Assembly (NCBI GenBank): GCA_963851215.1
Contig: CAWKOG010000016.1
Location: 310,001-374,000, forward strand
From: DATKFM01 sp963851215
Lineage (GTDB): Bacteria; Pseudomonadota; Alphaproteobacteria; Dongiales; Dongiaceae
Length of the DNA stretch: 64,000 nucleotides
Reading direction: 5' to 3'
Part shown: positions 42,007-51,123 of the stretch, piece by piece
Numbering within the stretch: the stretch's first letter is position 1
Layout: every line of letters begins with the position of its first letter
The notes under the pieces: generated by a model
What the model was told of the DNA's origin: nothing
Databases searched by the model: none
What the model saw: the letters and a program-made list of their open reading frames with translations, nothing else
Program-made: the position numbers and the translations under genes

Positions 42007-43515
42007 ATGGGCTATTTTCTGGGGCTGGACATCGGCACGACGTCCACGATCGGAATCCTGATCGGGCTGCCCGACCGGGTCTTGGCGATTGCTTCCAGGC
42101 CGGTGACCTTGTCCTCCCGCCATCCGGGATGGGCGGAAGAGGATCCTAATCAATGGTGGGCGAATGTCTGCGCCCTCGTGCCGGACGTCCTGTCCCAGGC
42201 CGGCGTGACCGCACGGGATGTCTCGGGCATCGGCGTTACCGGCATGCTCCCGGCGGTCGTGCTTCTCGATAAATCCGGCGAGCTGCTGCGGCCTTCGATT
42301 CAACAGAGCGACGGGCGTTGCTCCGCCGAAGTGGCGGATTTTGCCAGGGATATCGACGAAGCGGATTTCATTCGTATTGCCGCAAACGGCATCAACCAGC
42401 AGCTCGTCGGCTGCAAGCTCCGCTGGCTGGAAAAGCACGAAGCGGAAATCTTCGGCAGGATCGCCACGGTGTTTGGATCCTACGATTACATCAACTACCG
42501 CCTGACCGGAGAACGCGCCGTCGAACAGAATTGGGCGTTGGAGGCCGGATTTGTCGACATCTCGACTCATGCCCTTTCCGATCGCCTCATCAAGCTTGCC
42601 CATATTCCTCCCGAGGCGGTGCCGCCGAAGATTGCCTCCCATGCGATCCTGGGCCGGGTGACCGCCGCGGCGTCTGCCGCGACGGGTTTGCCTGAAGGCG
42701 TGCCGGTGGTCGGCGGCGTCGCCGATCTGATCGCGTCAGCTTTCGCCGCCGGACTTACCAAGAGCGGCGACGTGCTGCTGAAATTTGGCGGTTCAGCCGA
42801 TATCCTGGTTGCAACCGAAAGAATTGCGCCCGATCCCCGAATGTTTCTTGATTATCATCTGATCCCCGGGCTCTACGTGCCGAATGGATGCATGGCGTCC
42901 GGCGGCTCGGCGCTCAATTGGTTCGCGGCGAAATTCGCCACCGGAGAACAGGCCGCCGCCGCCAGCGCCGGACTTACGATTCACCAGCATCTCGATCTCT
43001 TGGCGGCTGAAACGCCGGCCGGCGCCGATGGCGTTCACGTGATCCCTTACTTCCTCGGCGAAAAAACCCCCATTCACGACGCCTATGCGCGGGGTTCAAT
43101 TCTTGGTCTGAGCTTCAATCACGGACCGCCGCATGTTTGGCGGGCCCTCTTGGAGAGCTTCGGCTATGCCTTCCGCCACCATATCGAAGTTCTCAACGAT
43201 ATGGGCCACGCAACAACGCGATACATGGCGTCGGATGGCGGCTCGAATTCGAGATTCTGGATGCAGATCGTTGCCGATATCCTGCAAATGCCGATACAGC
43301 GCTTGACGGGCCATCCGGGGTCCTGCCTGGGCGCGGCATGGGTGGCCGCCATCGGCACGGGGGCCACGACCGACTGGCATGGCGTGACCAACTTCGTGAC
43401 ACAGGGGGAAGTCGTCTCGCCGAACGCGTCAAACAGGGCGCTTTACGACGCCGGCTACCGCCGATTTCGCGAGACCTATGGGAAGCTCATCGAACTGCGC
43501 AAGGGCGGCAATTGA
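42007..43515 (+). CDS. FGGY-family kinase, xylulokinase-like
   Basis: Intact 502-residue FGGY sugar kinase. N-terminal phosphate loop (FLGLDIGTTSTIGILIGLPD), the catalytic-base region of the family in RPSIQQSDGRC, YDYINYRLTGE, the ADP-binding GGVADLIASAFAAG and LKFGGSADI, and a C-terminal MASDGGSNSRFWMQIVADIL. Overall it is closest to D-xylulose kinases, but FGGY specificity is hard to read. It stands alone on the plus strand. The kinase at 2681-4200 is a distinct paralogue. Confidence 0.9.
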   Translation: MGYFLGLDIGTTSTIGILIGLPDRVLAIASRPVTLSSRHPGWAEEDPNQWWANVCALVPDVLSQAGVTARDVSGIGVTGMLPAVVLLDKSGELLRPSIQQSDGRCSAEVADFARDIDEADFIRIAANGINQQLVGCKLRWLEKHEAEIFGRIATVFGSYDYINYRLTGERAVEQNWALEAGFVDISTHALSDRLIKLAHIPPEAVPPKIASHAILGRVTAAASAATGLPEGVPVVGGVADLIASAFAAGLTKSGDVLLKFGGSADILVATERIAPDPRMFLDYHLIPGLYVPNGCMASGGSALNWFAAKFATGEQAAAASAGLTIHQHLDLLAAETPAGADGVHVIPYFLGEKTPIHDAYARGSILGLSFNHGPPHVWRALLESFGYAFRHHIEVLNDMGHATTRYMASDGGSNSRFWMQIVADILQMPIQRLTGHPGSCLGAAWVAAIGTGATTDWHGVTNFVTQGEVVSPNASNRALYDAGYRRFRETYGKLIELRKGGN

Positions 43516-43917
43516 TACGGCAGCGAAGGCTGCGGAATACATGCCGACGCCGAAGTTCGGCGCTGCCCCGATGGTGCGTGAGAATGCAAATGGCGGAGGG
43601 CGCAGTCATCTGCGAACCATTGTCCGCTAGCCGATTCGCTGCTGTACAGGGGAAGTACAGGGAATCTTCTTAGGATTCGGCTTGCTAGCCGATTTTGGCG
43701 CACGAAAGCAGCCAATTTTGTTCGTCTATTTTGGGAATTCCCTAGATGCCGAACAGGGAACACCGCTATTGAGCCTAAAGGCGACACCCGATCTCGCCAC
43801 ATCCAGTATTAAGGCCGCACAGTCCTCCTTTGTTTCACGTTTTGACCAGACGCGAAACTGCTTGCTGCAGTAGGCCACATACCAGCACGGGAGTCGCATC
43901 GAATACAGCGTAACGAT
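43516..43917. other. intergenic stretch with repeated ACAGGGAA-like motifs
   Basis: No gene is supported. The stretch holds TACAGGGGAAGTACAGGGAA near 43647-43667, a GGGAATTCCC palindrome near 43734 and AACAGGGAACACC near 43753. The open frames read as low-complexity Arg-rich translations without family similarity. Confidence 0.45.
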
Positions 43918-45144
43918 TTATCGCCAAGCCGCATTCGGATTGTTTAGCGTCTTCGAATTGATCGTTAGGCAATAGTTGCCGATGCTCCAGAGATGCTTGC
44001 AGGCCATGATCGCTTGTTTCTGCGAGAGGCCGACGATCAATGCGTTGTAACGGCGAAAACCTTCCCCGTTGTGCGAGAGGACCTCAGGCCGGCCAGCGCT
44101 CACCAAACTGCGGAGCAATTGCTGCGCCTGACCGACAGCGGCCTGTGCTTGCGCTTTCTCGGGGAAAGATCCGAAGATGATGCCCCAACCGCCATGGGGG
44201 CCACCCAGCGATGCTTCTGTGCCACTGGTGCCGACGCCAATGTTGCATTGCATGGAGGATAGCTGAAACGGCGGCGGCGATCCGGCGTCATCGAGGGCAG
44301 GCCGAAACCCGGCCAGGAATGTTTCATCGCCAGAATCAGCCAAGGCCGTGGCGAAGGCCTTGTCGAGCAAGACGATCATCTCGCTATGACGTGCCTCATT
44401 GCTCACGCCACCGAGAACCACGCCGACGAGTCGCCGTCCATCCCGCACTGCAGAGGCCAGCAGGTTGTAACCGGAACCGCAGGTGAATCCGGTCTTGATC
44501 CCATCGGCGCCGGGATAGCGGGAGAGGATGCCGTTGATAGTGCCGAAGTTTTGCCCCGCATAAGTGAAGTTCCTAGCCGAAAAGAAATGATAGTGCTGCG
44601 GGAATCTTTCCAACAGTGCTATGCCGAGTACAGCCATGTCACGCGCTGTTGTAGTCTGATCGGGATTGGGCAGGCCGGTGGCGTTGCGAAACTGGGTGCG
44701 TGCCATGCCCAGCTGCCGGGCTCTGGCGGTCATCAACTTGGCAAATGCCTCTTCGCTCCCGCCGACTCGTTCCGCCAGCACCACCGCGACATCGTTGGCG
44801 GAACGCAGGATCACCGCAAGGATTGCTTGCTCGACCGAGATCTTGTCGCCGACACCAATGCCCAACTCGGTTGGCGGCTGCGATGCCGCGTGCGTCGAGA
44901 CTGTCAATTCTTCGTCAAATTTGAGAGTCCCGGCTTCAACCGCTTCGAGCGTCAGATAGACCGTCATCACTTTTGTGAGGGACGCCGGATACCAGCGGGC
45001 ATGGGCATTAACGGACTGTAACACCGCACCGTTTTGGGCATCGACGACGATACCCGCATAATCCTCCGCCCTGGCTACCAGCGGCAGAACACCCAGCGGA
45101 CCGGCCACAATCCAGATTAGTAGATGTTTCAGCAAGTTTCGCAT
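43918..45144 (-). CDS. D-alanyl-D-alanine carboxypeptidase (PBP5/6 type) with C-terminal SPOR-like domain
   Basis: Exported penicillin-binding D,D-carboxypeptidase of 408 residues that trims pentapeptides in the cell wall. Signal peptide 1-25 (LLIWIVAGPLGVLPLVARA). All three active-site motifs are present: S55-x-x-K (SLTK), S115-A-N and K217-T-G. The C-terminus (about 320-400; GWGIIFGSFPEKAQAQAAVG and RYNALIVGLSQKQAIMACKH) resembles a SPOR domain, which binds denuded glycan at division sites. No membrane-anchoring C-terminal helix of the E. coli type is visible. Start at 45144 gives the signal peptide; the frame is open to 45360. Confidence 0.92.
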   Translation of the reverse strand: MRNLLKHLLIWIVAGPLGVLPLVARAEDYAGIVVDAQNGAVLQSVNAHARWYPASLTKVMTVYLTLEAVEAGTLKFDEELTVSTHAASQPPTELGIGVGDKISVEQAILAVILRSANDVAVVLAERVGGSEEAFAKLMTARARQLGMARTQFRNATGLPNPDQTTTARDMAVLGIALLERFPQHYHFFSARNFTYAGQNFGTINGILSRYPGADGIKTGFTCGSGYNLLASAVRDGRRLVGVVLGGVSNEARHSEMIVLLDKAFATALADSGDETFLAGFRPALDDAGSPPPFQLSSMQCNIGVGTSGTEASLGGPHGGWGIIFGSFPEKAQAQAAVGQAQQLLRSLVSAGRPEVLSHNGEGFRRYNALIVGLSQKQAIMACKHLWSIGNYCLTINSKTLNNPNAAWR

Positions 45145-45345
45145 CGGGCCGTTCTTTTCTTCTTTGCCCACAGCTTTTGCGTAGCGTCGTTTGATGGATC
45201 GGGGACCATGTTGATATCGAAGCACGACCTGGAAAGGGAGTCTAGCGCGCATCATTCCGCCGGACTGTTGTGTGCCTTGCGTGCAATTTTGCAACATTAC
45301 CAAGTTTTCACTTTGGCACGCGCGAATCGGGTCCATGATTCCTGT

Positions 45346-45612
45346 ATGGCTCGTTACCATCAGCTTCAGAAACGAGAAGCCGAGGCTCTGTGCCCGTTCC
45401 GTGTCGATGTTCCCGTATCGCCCGACTTGCTAAGCGTACGGTTGAGCCAAATGGTTGAATGGTGCGGTGCGAACGTCGAGCCGGATCAATGGGCGCACTA
45501 CAGCCACGTCGAGCAGAACCGCGGCGAAGCGGCGCACGCTTTTGCTAGGTTCTATTTCATGACCGAAGCGGACGCGGACCTTTTTTGGCGGCGTTGGTGC
45601 ATACACCAATAG
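45346..45612 (+). CDS. small conserved-looking protein, function unknown
   Basis: An 88-residue protein from the ATG at 45346 (MARYHQLQKREAEALCPFRV). It has a pattern of polar start, Trp-Cys in the centre (MVEWCGANVEPDQWAHY) and an aromatic end (FARFYFMTEADADLFWRRW) that I associate with a small soluble protein found beside mobile or accessory genes in alphaproteobacteria. It diverges from the carboxypeptidase gene; the open frame extends back to 45124 but would overlap that gene. No catalytic motif. Confidence 0.6.
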   Translation: MARYHQLQKREAEALCPFRVDVPVSPDLLSVRLSQMVEWCGANVEPDQWAHYSHVEQNRGEAAHAFARFYFMTEADADLFWRRWCIHQ

Positions 45613-46244
45613 CACCGCAGCGGCGGGCACCGCGGTCATGACACCGGCTCAATAATCTCTAATCTCTGCGTGGTCGTTGTTGGAACTGGTCACGTGAGCG
45701 CGACTTAACGTTGTTGGCAACAGAGTTCGGCCGATACATTCCGCGGCCGACACAGAGGTGGCGCTACTTCGCTGGCGGTCGCGCCAGCAATGAATCGGCC
45801 GCAGTGTCTCCTGACGCAGTTCTAGCCGTTAATGGGGACACCGCAGCTTTCTCGATTGGCCGACTGACAGGCTTAAATCAATAGAACGGGTCGCGTGTAT
45901 AGCACCGTGGACACATGCCATTGGGTGCGCCGGTGTAATCCCTTACAATAGATAGGGAGCAGTATCAGCAGTAGCTGCATGCATGTTGCATGTGGCTTCC
46001 TTCCATCCGCCGTTGCCTACACGCCATGGGCGCAATTGTGTATGAGGAGCAATGACTTCTCGGTTCGCGTCAGCAGGGACTGATAAATGTTCGGTCTCCA
46101 CAAGGCTAGTTTGCATGTGTTCTGGCTGTCTGACTTGCGGCAAAGGTGGGAATGCCAGATTATACAAGGTAGTTCGGGTCGGCTTGTATTTGGTGCGCTG
46201 CCCTGCGAGCCGATGGCGAAGGATTTGTTGATGTCTATCCTGAT
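45613..46244. other. intergenic stretch without a recognisable gene
   Basis: 632 bases with lower GC than the left half of the window. I see no supported gene, RNA or repeat. It presumably holds the promoter of the Mur-ligase/Pth fusion. Confidence 0.45.
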
Positions 46245-48065
46245 ATGCTGAGCACCTCTGCTGCGAATTCTCTGCGGTCTTTAGGCGCCACTTTGCGGCG
46301 CTTCATCCGTCCTGCTGCTCGCTGGGCACTCCTTCTGTTGGCCCCGATGTACAGATCGCTGTTAAGCCGCGTGATATTCATCGGTGTGACCGGCAGCTGC
46401 GGCAAGACCACCGCTAAGGAGATCCTTGGCGCGATACTCGCGACGCAGTTCCGTGGTCTGAGGAGCATCGGCAATTACAATCGCCCGCCCAGCTTGGCCA
46501 GAACCGTTCTCCGCGTCAGGCCTTGGCACGAGTTCTGCGTCATGGAGATTGCACTGTCCACTCGTGAGGGGCGCATTCCGCTCGAAGTTTCCATCGGTTT
46601 GGCACGACCACAAATTGCCGTGGTAACCGCCATCGGCAAGGAACACTTGAGTTCGTATGGCAGTATAGAGGCGATTGCCGCTGAGAAAGGCAAATTGGTG
46701 TCGGCATTGCCGCCACATGGCACGGCCGTCTTGAATATCGATGATCCGCATGTAAGCGCGATGCAAGCGCGACATGCCGGGCGGATCATCTCCTACGGAA
46801 TGAGCCCGGATGCAATGGTACGCGCGGATGGTGTTGAGGCCAGCTGGCCCCAGAGACTGTCTTTCACCGTTCATTACCAGAGCGAATCCCACCGCGTTAG
46901 CACGCAGCTTTGCGGCGCACACTGGGTGCCCTCGGTGCTTGCGGCCCTGGCAGGCGCGATTGCAATGCAAGTCCCGCTCGCCAAAGCCGTTCAGGCGGTG
47001 AGTACGGTCCCGCCGTTCGAGGGTAGGATGAACCCAGTGATACGCTCCGACGGAGTAACATTCATTGTGGACGATGCGAAAGCGCCACTCTGGACGATAC
47101 CCACCGTCCTGCAATTCATGAAGCAGGCACAAGCGCCCCGCAAGACCATCGTGATGGGGACAATTTCGGACTATTCAGGCAAGCCGGAGCGAACTTACGT
47201 CTCCGTAGCGCGGCAAGCGCTGGAGGTGGCAGACCACGTGGTGTTCGTGGGACACCGTGCGTCAAAATGCTTGAAGGCAAGACGCCATCCCGAGGATGAA
47301 GCGCTACAGGCCTTCTATTCCAAGGAGGCGGCCTGCGACTATCTGCGCGAATTGTTGCGGCCTGGCGATCTGGTACTCCTCAAGGGATCCGAGTCCAATC
47401 ACCTGGGAACGATCGTCGAGGACTCCTTGGGACGACCTACTCCCATCGCTGGCGCTTCCGCGGTACGTCATCCTGCAACATCAGCACATCCCCCTCAGGT
47501 TGTCGTAGGACTGGGTAATCCTGGCGCGCACTACGAGCGGACACCACACAACATCGGTCATCGGGTGCTCGACTCTCTCATGCGATCGCTTGGTGGCGAT
47601 TGGGTCGACTACAAGCGCGCGCTGGTGGCCCGGCTCGAGCATCAGGGCCAGAGCGTTTATCTCGTCAAGCTGCTGGCCAAAGTGAATTCCAGCGGGACTT
47701 CACTGGTGCAACTTGGCCAGCAGCTCGGATTTGGGCCAGCCGAGTGCATAATAGTCCATGATGATCTCGATCTGCCGCCTGGTGACGTGCGAGCGCGGAT
47801 GCGAGGCGGCGATGGTGGCCATCGAGGCGTCCGCTCGGTCCTTGAGTCGTTTACGACCGATGAGGTCCGTCGCGTGAGGATCGGTGTAGGGCGACCGGAG
47901 CAGAAGGACCAGGTGAGTTCGTACGTCCTGAGTTCATTTTCGCCGGCAGAGCTGCCCTTGATCGACAAAGCCTGTGAGGAGGCTGCGGACCTCGTGCTCG
48001 ATCTATTGGCGAAGTCCTCCCCGTCCCGCTCCAAGGAACTGGCGCCATCACAAACTACATGCTGA
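46245..48065 (+). CDS. fusion of a MurF-like Mur ligase and a peptidyl-tRNA-hydrolase-like domain
   Basis: A 606-residue two-domain protein. Residues about 1-45 contain a hydrophobic stretch (AARWALLLLAPMYRSLL). Residues about 46-400 are a Mur-ligase domain: ATP loop GVTGSCGKTTAKEI, central VMEIALSTREGRIPLE and AVVTAIGKEHLSSYGS, C-terminal domain with EGRMNPV and LLKGSESNHLG. The usual MurF D-D-x-Y-N-A-N-P loop reads DDAKAPLWTIP. Residues about 418-590 are Pth-like: GLGNPGAHYERTPHNIG keeps the Asn and catalytic His, KVNSSG keeps one of Met-Asn, HDDLDLPPGDVRARM keeps the Asp, but GGHRG has Arg in place of the tRNA-binding Asn. The two domains are in one uninterrupted frame. Joint role unknown; both act on peptide carriers. 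Confidence 0.88.
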   Translation: MLSTSAANSLRSLGATLRRFIRPAARWALLLLAPMYRSLLSRVIFIGVTGSCGKTTAKEILGAILATQFRGLRSIGNYNRPPSLARTVLRVRPWHEFCVMEIALSTREGRIPLEVSIGLARPQIAVVTAIGKEHLSSYGSIEAIAAEKGKLVSALPPHGTAVLNIDDPHVSAMQARHAGRIISYGMSPDAMVRADGVEASWPQRLSFTVHYQSESHRVSTQLCGAHWVPSVLAALAGAIAMQVPLAKAVQAVSTVPPFEGRMNPVIRSDGVTFIVDDAKAPLWTIPTVLQFMKQAQAPRKTIVMGTISDYSGKPERTYVSVARQALEVADHVVFVGHRASKCLKARRHPEDEALQAFYSKEAACDYLRELLRPGDLVLLKGSESNHLGTIVEDSLGRPTPIAGASAVRHPATSAHPPQVVVGLGNPGAHYERTPHNIGHRVLDSLMRSLGGDWVDYKRALVARLEHQGQSVYLVKLLAKVNSSGTSLVQLGQQLGFGPAECIIVHDDLDLPPGDVRARMRGGDGGHRGVRSVLESFTTDEVRRVRIGVGRPEQKDQVSSYVLSSFSPAELPLIDKACEEAADLVLDLLAKSSPSRSKELAPSQTTC

Positions 48066-48175
48066 CTGGGTCTCCCGATTCGGAGATTCAATGAGACCGT
48101 GTCTAAGGATTTGGGGGATGCAATCGATCCATGTTCCGACTTCCAGTGGAGGTCCACTCGAAACACTTACTGTAG

Positions 48176-49350
48176 TCACCCCAACAGGCGACCCCCATTC
48201 AGCATCGCGAACCAATGAGGTTTCCAGCGCGCGAGCAACATCCCGACACTGACCCCGATCACCACTGTCGCAGCCACGCTGACCGCATAGTGCGCGATCA
48301 TCCAGCTGTCGGTCGGTTCCGGCACCAAGTCCCACAGCAATATCTTCACTTCCGCGAGCAGGGGAAAGTGCGCTGCATGCAGGAAGAAGGCGAGGCCGCC
48401 ATAGCGTGCGACCCTTGCGCCAAATCGCGTCGGCGCGACGCGCGTGATCAAACCCCAGCAGGCGAGCACGCCGACTAGCCTCATTGCACGGGTTGAATAG
48501 TCAAGCAGTGCTGGCGCGCCGTCGATCACATATGGTGCCAGTGTGCGCAGCGCCACAAGCGCCACATACAGCGCAATGAGGGCAATCGTCACATTCCAAC
48601 CGATTTCCAACGGCACACGGCGCATCCGCACGAGCCCGCCGAGATAGAAGAAGAACACCACGTCCGTGCGGAAGAATATCCAGAGATCATGATCGGTGAT
48701 CCAGACCGCCCCGAGCGCAACCGCGCCGGCGAGCGGTGCATAACGCAGCAATGCCCACAGCAGTGGGCTCACGAGCGCCGTCACGAACAAGTCGCGCACG
48801 AACCAAAACTGAAAACCGACGGGGTGGCTCGTCGAGGCCGAACACGGCATTGACGTATTGCCAGATGCCAGCCGTCTCGAGATCGATGTTGATCTGGTGG
48901 AGTAGCGAATAGCCTGGGTTAGCGAGATAGACTAGCAGCAATATCCCCAGGAACAGCGCGTTCCAGAATACCAGAGGCAGATAAAGGGAAACGAAGCGTC
49001 GGCGGATACGGTGGCGCAAGGGCGTCCCGTGGGTTGGGCCGAGGGTCGGACGCGAACGAGAAGAAGAGCCAACCGGAGACCATGCTGAGCAATGGCACGA
49101 CGCTGAAGAAGAAAAACAGGACAAAACTGTTTACGAAGGTCGCGATCTGATGGTGCTCGGTGTCGATTCCGCGGAACGGCGAGGAGCGCGAGTTGGGGAA
49201 TAAGTCGTAATGCAGAAACACTAATCCGACGATTAGCGCTATCCGTGCGAAGTTGATTGTCTGGGATAGCTCGCGCTCGGACAGGGCATGAGCATTGCCG
49301 CGCAAGGCACCTGAAAGCGCATCCCGAAGCTTGGGGAGAGCGATCGCCAT
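48176..49350 (-). pseudogene. acyltransferase family 3 membrane protein, two frameshifts
   Basis: Multi-pass membrane acyltransferase of about 390 residues, of the type that O-acetylates or O-acylates glycans. Segment 1 (from ATG 49350) has INFARIALIVGLVFLHYDLF and the next helix. A shift near 49045 leads to RFVSLYLPLVFWNALFLGIL and GYSLLHQINIDLETAGIWQY. A second near 48830 leads to FWFVRDLFVTALVSPLLWAL and then six further helices to the end. About ten helices are seen in all. It is convergent with the Mur-ligase/Pth gene. A role in decorating the locus's glycan is inference. Confidence 0.78.
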
Positions 49351-49631
49351 TCCACCCGCATTTCTGGTCGAGGATTGAAGGTCGCGGGGACCACGCCAAC
49401 CCTTGCCGCCAGATATTCTATTGTTCCGAACTACTACCCAATCTAGTCCAAAAGCCTTCGATCAACCAAGCACAGCGCGGACGTATGTATGGTTAACGCC
49501 GACATTTCGGCCCGTACGTGCATTCGTAGGTCCGCATTGGCCGCAGTCCGGTTCGCGGCTGGCGCCGTAAGCACTGCGCAATCAGTTGCGTGGCGCGCCG
49601 GCTAACGTCTTCATCAGTCACTGCCAGTGGA
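49351..49631. other. intergenic stretch without a recognisable gene
   Basis: Nothing supported on either strand. It contains the promoter region of the acyltransferase gene. Confidence 0.4.
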
Positions 49632-49772
49632 TCAGAGGAATAGTTCGGCAGAGCAGGGGGATTGCAGGCGGGAGCAGCAGTATCCGGACCTGCCGGTTTG
49701 TTTTGGATGAGGTTTCAGGTCATCCACGAGCGCCGCTTGTAGTTTGTCGCCTGGCTCGCTGGGTTCGGTCAT
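49632..49772 (-). CDS. 46-residue protein, translationally coupled to the gene before it
   Basis: Starts with an ATG that overlaps the stop codon of the preceding gene as ATGA. The product begins MTEPSEPGDKLQAALVDDLK. The segment DKLQAALV repeats HKLQAALV near the start of the preceding protein, so this looks like a truncated paralogue of it. The rest (Cys/Ser-rich) has no counterpart and may follow a frameshift. Confidence 0.4.
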   Translation of the reverse strand: MTEPSEPGDKLQAALVDDLKPHPKQTGRSGYCCSRLQSPCSAELFL

Positions 49773-50047
49773 AAAGGAATTGCCCTCAGTTTCCTCCAGC
49801 CGACCAGTAATGGACAGCGAGGAGCGACAGGCAGTCCCGCGGCGATCTTCTCTGCTTCTGCTTCATCATATCGTTCGAAGGCCGCTACGGCGGCATCAGC
49901 AACATACCGGTCCTCTTCGGAGAGGCCTGCAAACCAGCGCTGACACGCCTCGACATAGGATTCGGGAAAACCTCTGTCGAGGTCATGCCAGCCCTGAACC
50001 AGCGCCGCCTGGAGCTTGTGCGCGGCGCCGTCAATGTCCTGATCCAT
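49769..50047 (-). CDS. small acidic protein, function unknown
   Basis: A 92-residue protein (MDQDIDGAAHKLQAALVQGW, then EEDRYVADAAVAAFERYDEA) rich in Ala, Glu and aromatic residues, predicted helical. No ribosome-binding site is clear at the ATG at 50047, so the start is uncertain. It ends in an ATGA overlap with the next small frame. Unknown family. Confidence 0.45.
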   Translation of the reverse strand: MDQDIDGAAHKLQAALVQGWHDLDRGFPESYVEACQRWFAGLSEEDRYVADAAVAAFERYDEAEAEKIAAGLPVAPRCPLLVGWRKLRAIPL

Positions 50048-50294
50048 GCAGACATGAAAGCACAGGGTGCATTCGCCAACAAGATTTGGCGTGTTTCAAT
50101 TCTGAGAACTAGCGGTGTTTCAATTCCGAGAATAAGAACCGGCGAGAAACCTAACAATGACGTATGAGAATTGCGTCATGTGAGTTATTCTTGCGGTCAC
50201 TTCGTTGGATCAAGAAGGCCGTTATAGAAGTCCTGAAGGCGCTGGATTTCAAAGATTGCCCAACCTAGGCAACGACGGCTGGAAGGACGTCCAC

Positions 50295-50531
50295 ATGAAC
50301 CATGCCTGCACCTACTGCGGATACTACTCCCTTACAATTGTGAGAGACTACACCGGTGCACCCTACGGCTTGTGTCCACGGTGCTATAGACGTGACCCGT
50401 TCTACAGATTTAAGCCATCCACTCCCACACTTCAGAAAACCGCAGCCTCGCCACAAATCGGGACACCGGCGTCAAAAGACGCCGCGGCCGATTCCTCGCT
50501 GGCGCCACCGCCAGCCCAGGCTCGACCGTGA
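50295..50531 (+). CDS. small zinc-ribbon-like protein
   Basis: A 78-residue protein with two C-x-x-C pairs (CTYCGYYSLTIVRDYTGA, then LCPRC) spaced like a zinc ribbon, followed by a Pro/Ala/Ser-rich tail. AAGGA stands seven bases before the ATG at 50295, which supports translation from there. The fold could bind zinc and nucleic acid or protein. No family name is recognised. Confidence 0.5.
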   Translation: MNHACTYCGYYSLTIVRDYTGAPYGLCPRCYRRDPFYRFKPSTPTLQKTAASPQIGTPASKDAAADSSLAPPPAQARP

Positions 50532-50616
50532 CATATTCTGACCTGTTCCCCTACAGCGCTCCCGGTAATCGGTCGGAGTCCGTTGTTCAGGTGGGAGACG
50601 GACAAAGCGCAAGAGG

Positions 50617-50960
50617 ATGCCTACCGATCAGCGGGTCATCGGGGTCTTGAAGGAACACCAAGCCGGGTTCTCTGCCGCGGAGTTACGCCGCGATCATGGC
50701 GTCAGTGACGCACCATCTACGAGTGGCGCTCCAAGTTCGGCGGCATGGAAATATCCGGGGCCAGGAATCTGAGGGGCCTCAAGGACGAGAACCGGAAGCT
50801 GAAGGAGCTCTTAGCGGAGTCGACAATTGACAACGCTACGCTCATGGAAATGCTGACAAACGGCTTCCGACACCACGTTACGGAGAGCAGTGAGCTAGGC
50901 GCTCCATGAATGGAGCTACTCCCGACGCAAGGCTTATGCCTTCGTGAGTTGGGACCCAAT
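50617..50960 (+). mobile_element. IS3-family transposase remnant (OrfA and start of OrfB)
   Basis: Degenerate OrfA of the IS3 family: DQRVIGVLKEHQAGFSAAEL and LRRDHGVSDA, then after a lost base IYEWRSKFGGMEISGARNLR and DENRKLKELLAES. The helix-turn-helix and leucine-zipper part are recognisable. Traces of OrfB (SYSRRKAYAF) follow near 50915, but the catalytic DDE part is absent. It is a dead fragment, showing past insertion in this region. Confidence 0.75.
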
Positions 50961-50982
50961 ACCCTCCCGCAACATCAACGGG

Positions 50983-51123
50983 TCAGGAACACTGGCCGCC
51001 GCCGCCACCACCGCCGGAGTGAGTAGCCGTAGCTACTATCTGCTTTATGACCGGCCAGAAATTGGCAGCACTGACTGTAGCCAAAGATGCGATTAAGCTC
51101 AGGATCAACGCTAACTTGACCAT
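50983..51123 (-). CDS. 46-residue exported Gly-rich peptide
   Basis: Short gene with an excellent ribosome-binding site (GAGGAGG eight bases before the ATG at 51123). The product starts MVKLALILSLIASLATVSA, a textbook signal peptide with an A-x-A-type cleavage site. The mature peptide of about 25 residues is NFWPVIKQIVATATHS followed by seven Gly and QCS. The single near-terminal Cys could be modified, dimerised or lipidated. No similar peptide is familiar to me. Confidence 0.6.
   Translation of the reverse strand: MVKLALILSLIASLATVSAANFWPVIKQIVATATHSGGGGGGGQCS

Noticed and set aside
43476..43802. Possible 108-residue minus-strand protein
   Set aside because: Arg/Ser-rich translation of repeat-like intergenic DNA; no ribosome-binding site or family match.
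45943..46167. 74-residue minus-strand frame
   Set aside because: No ribosome-binding site and no recognisable pattern.
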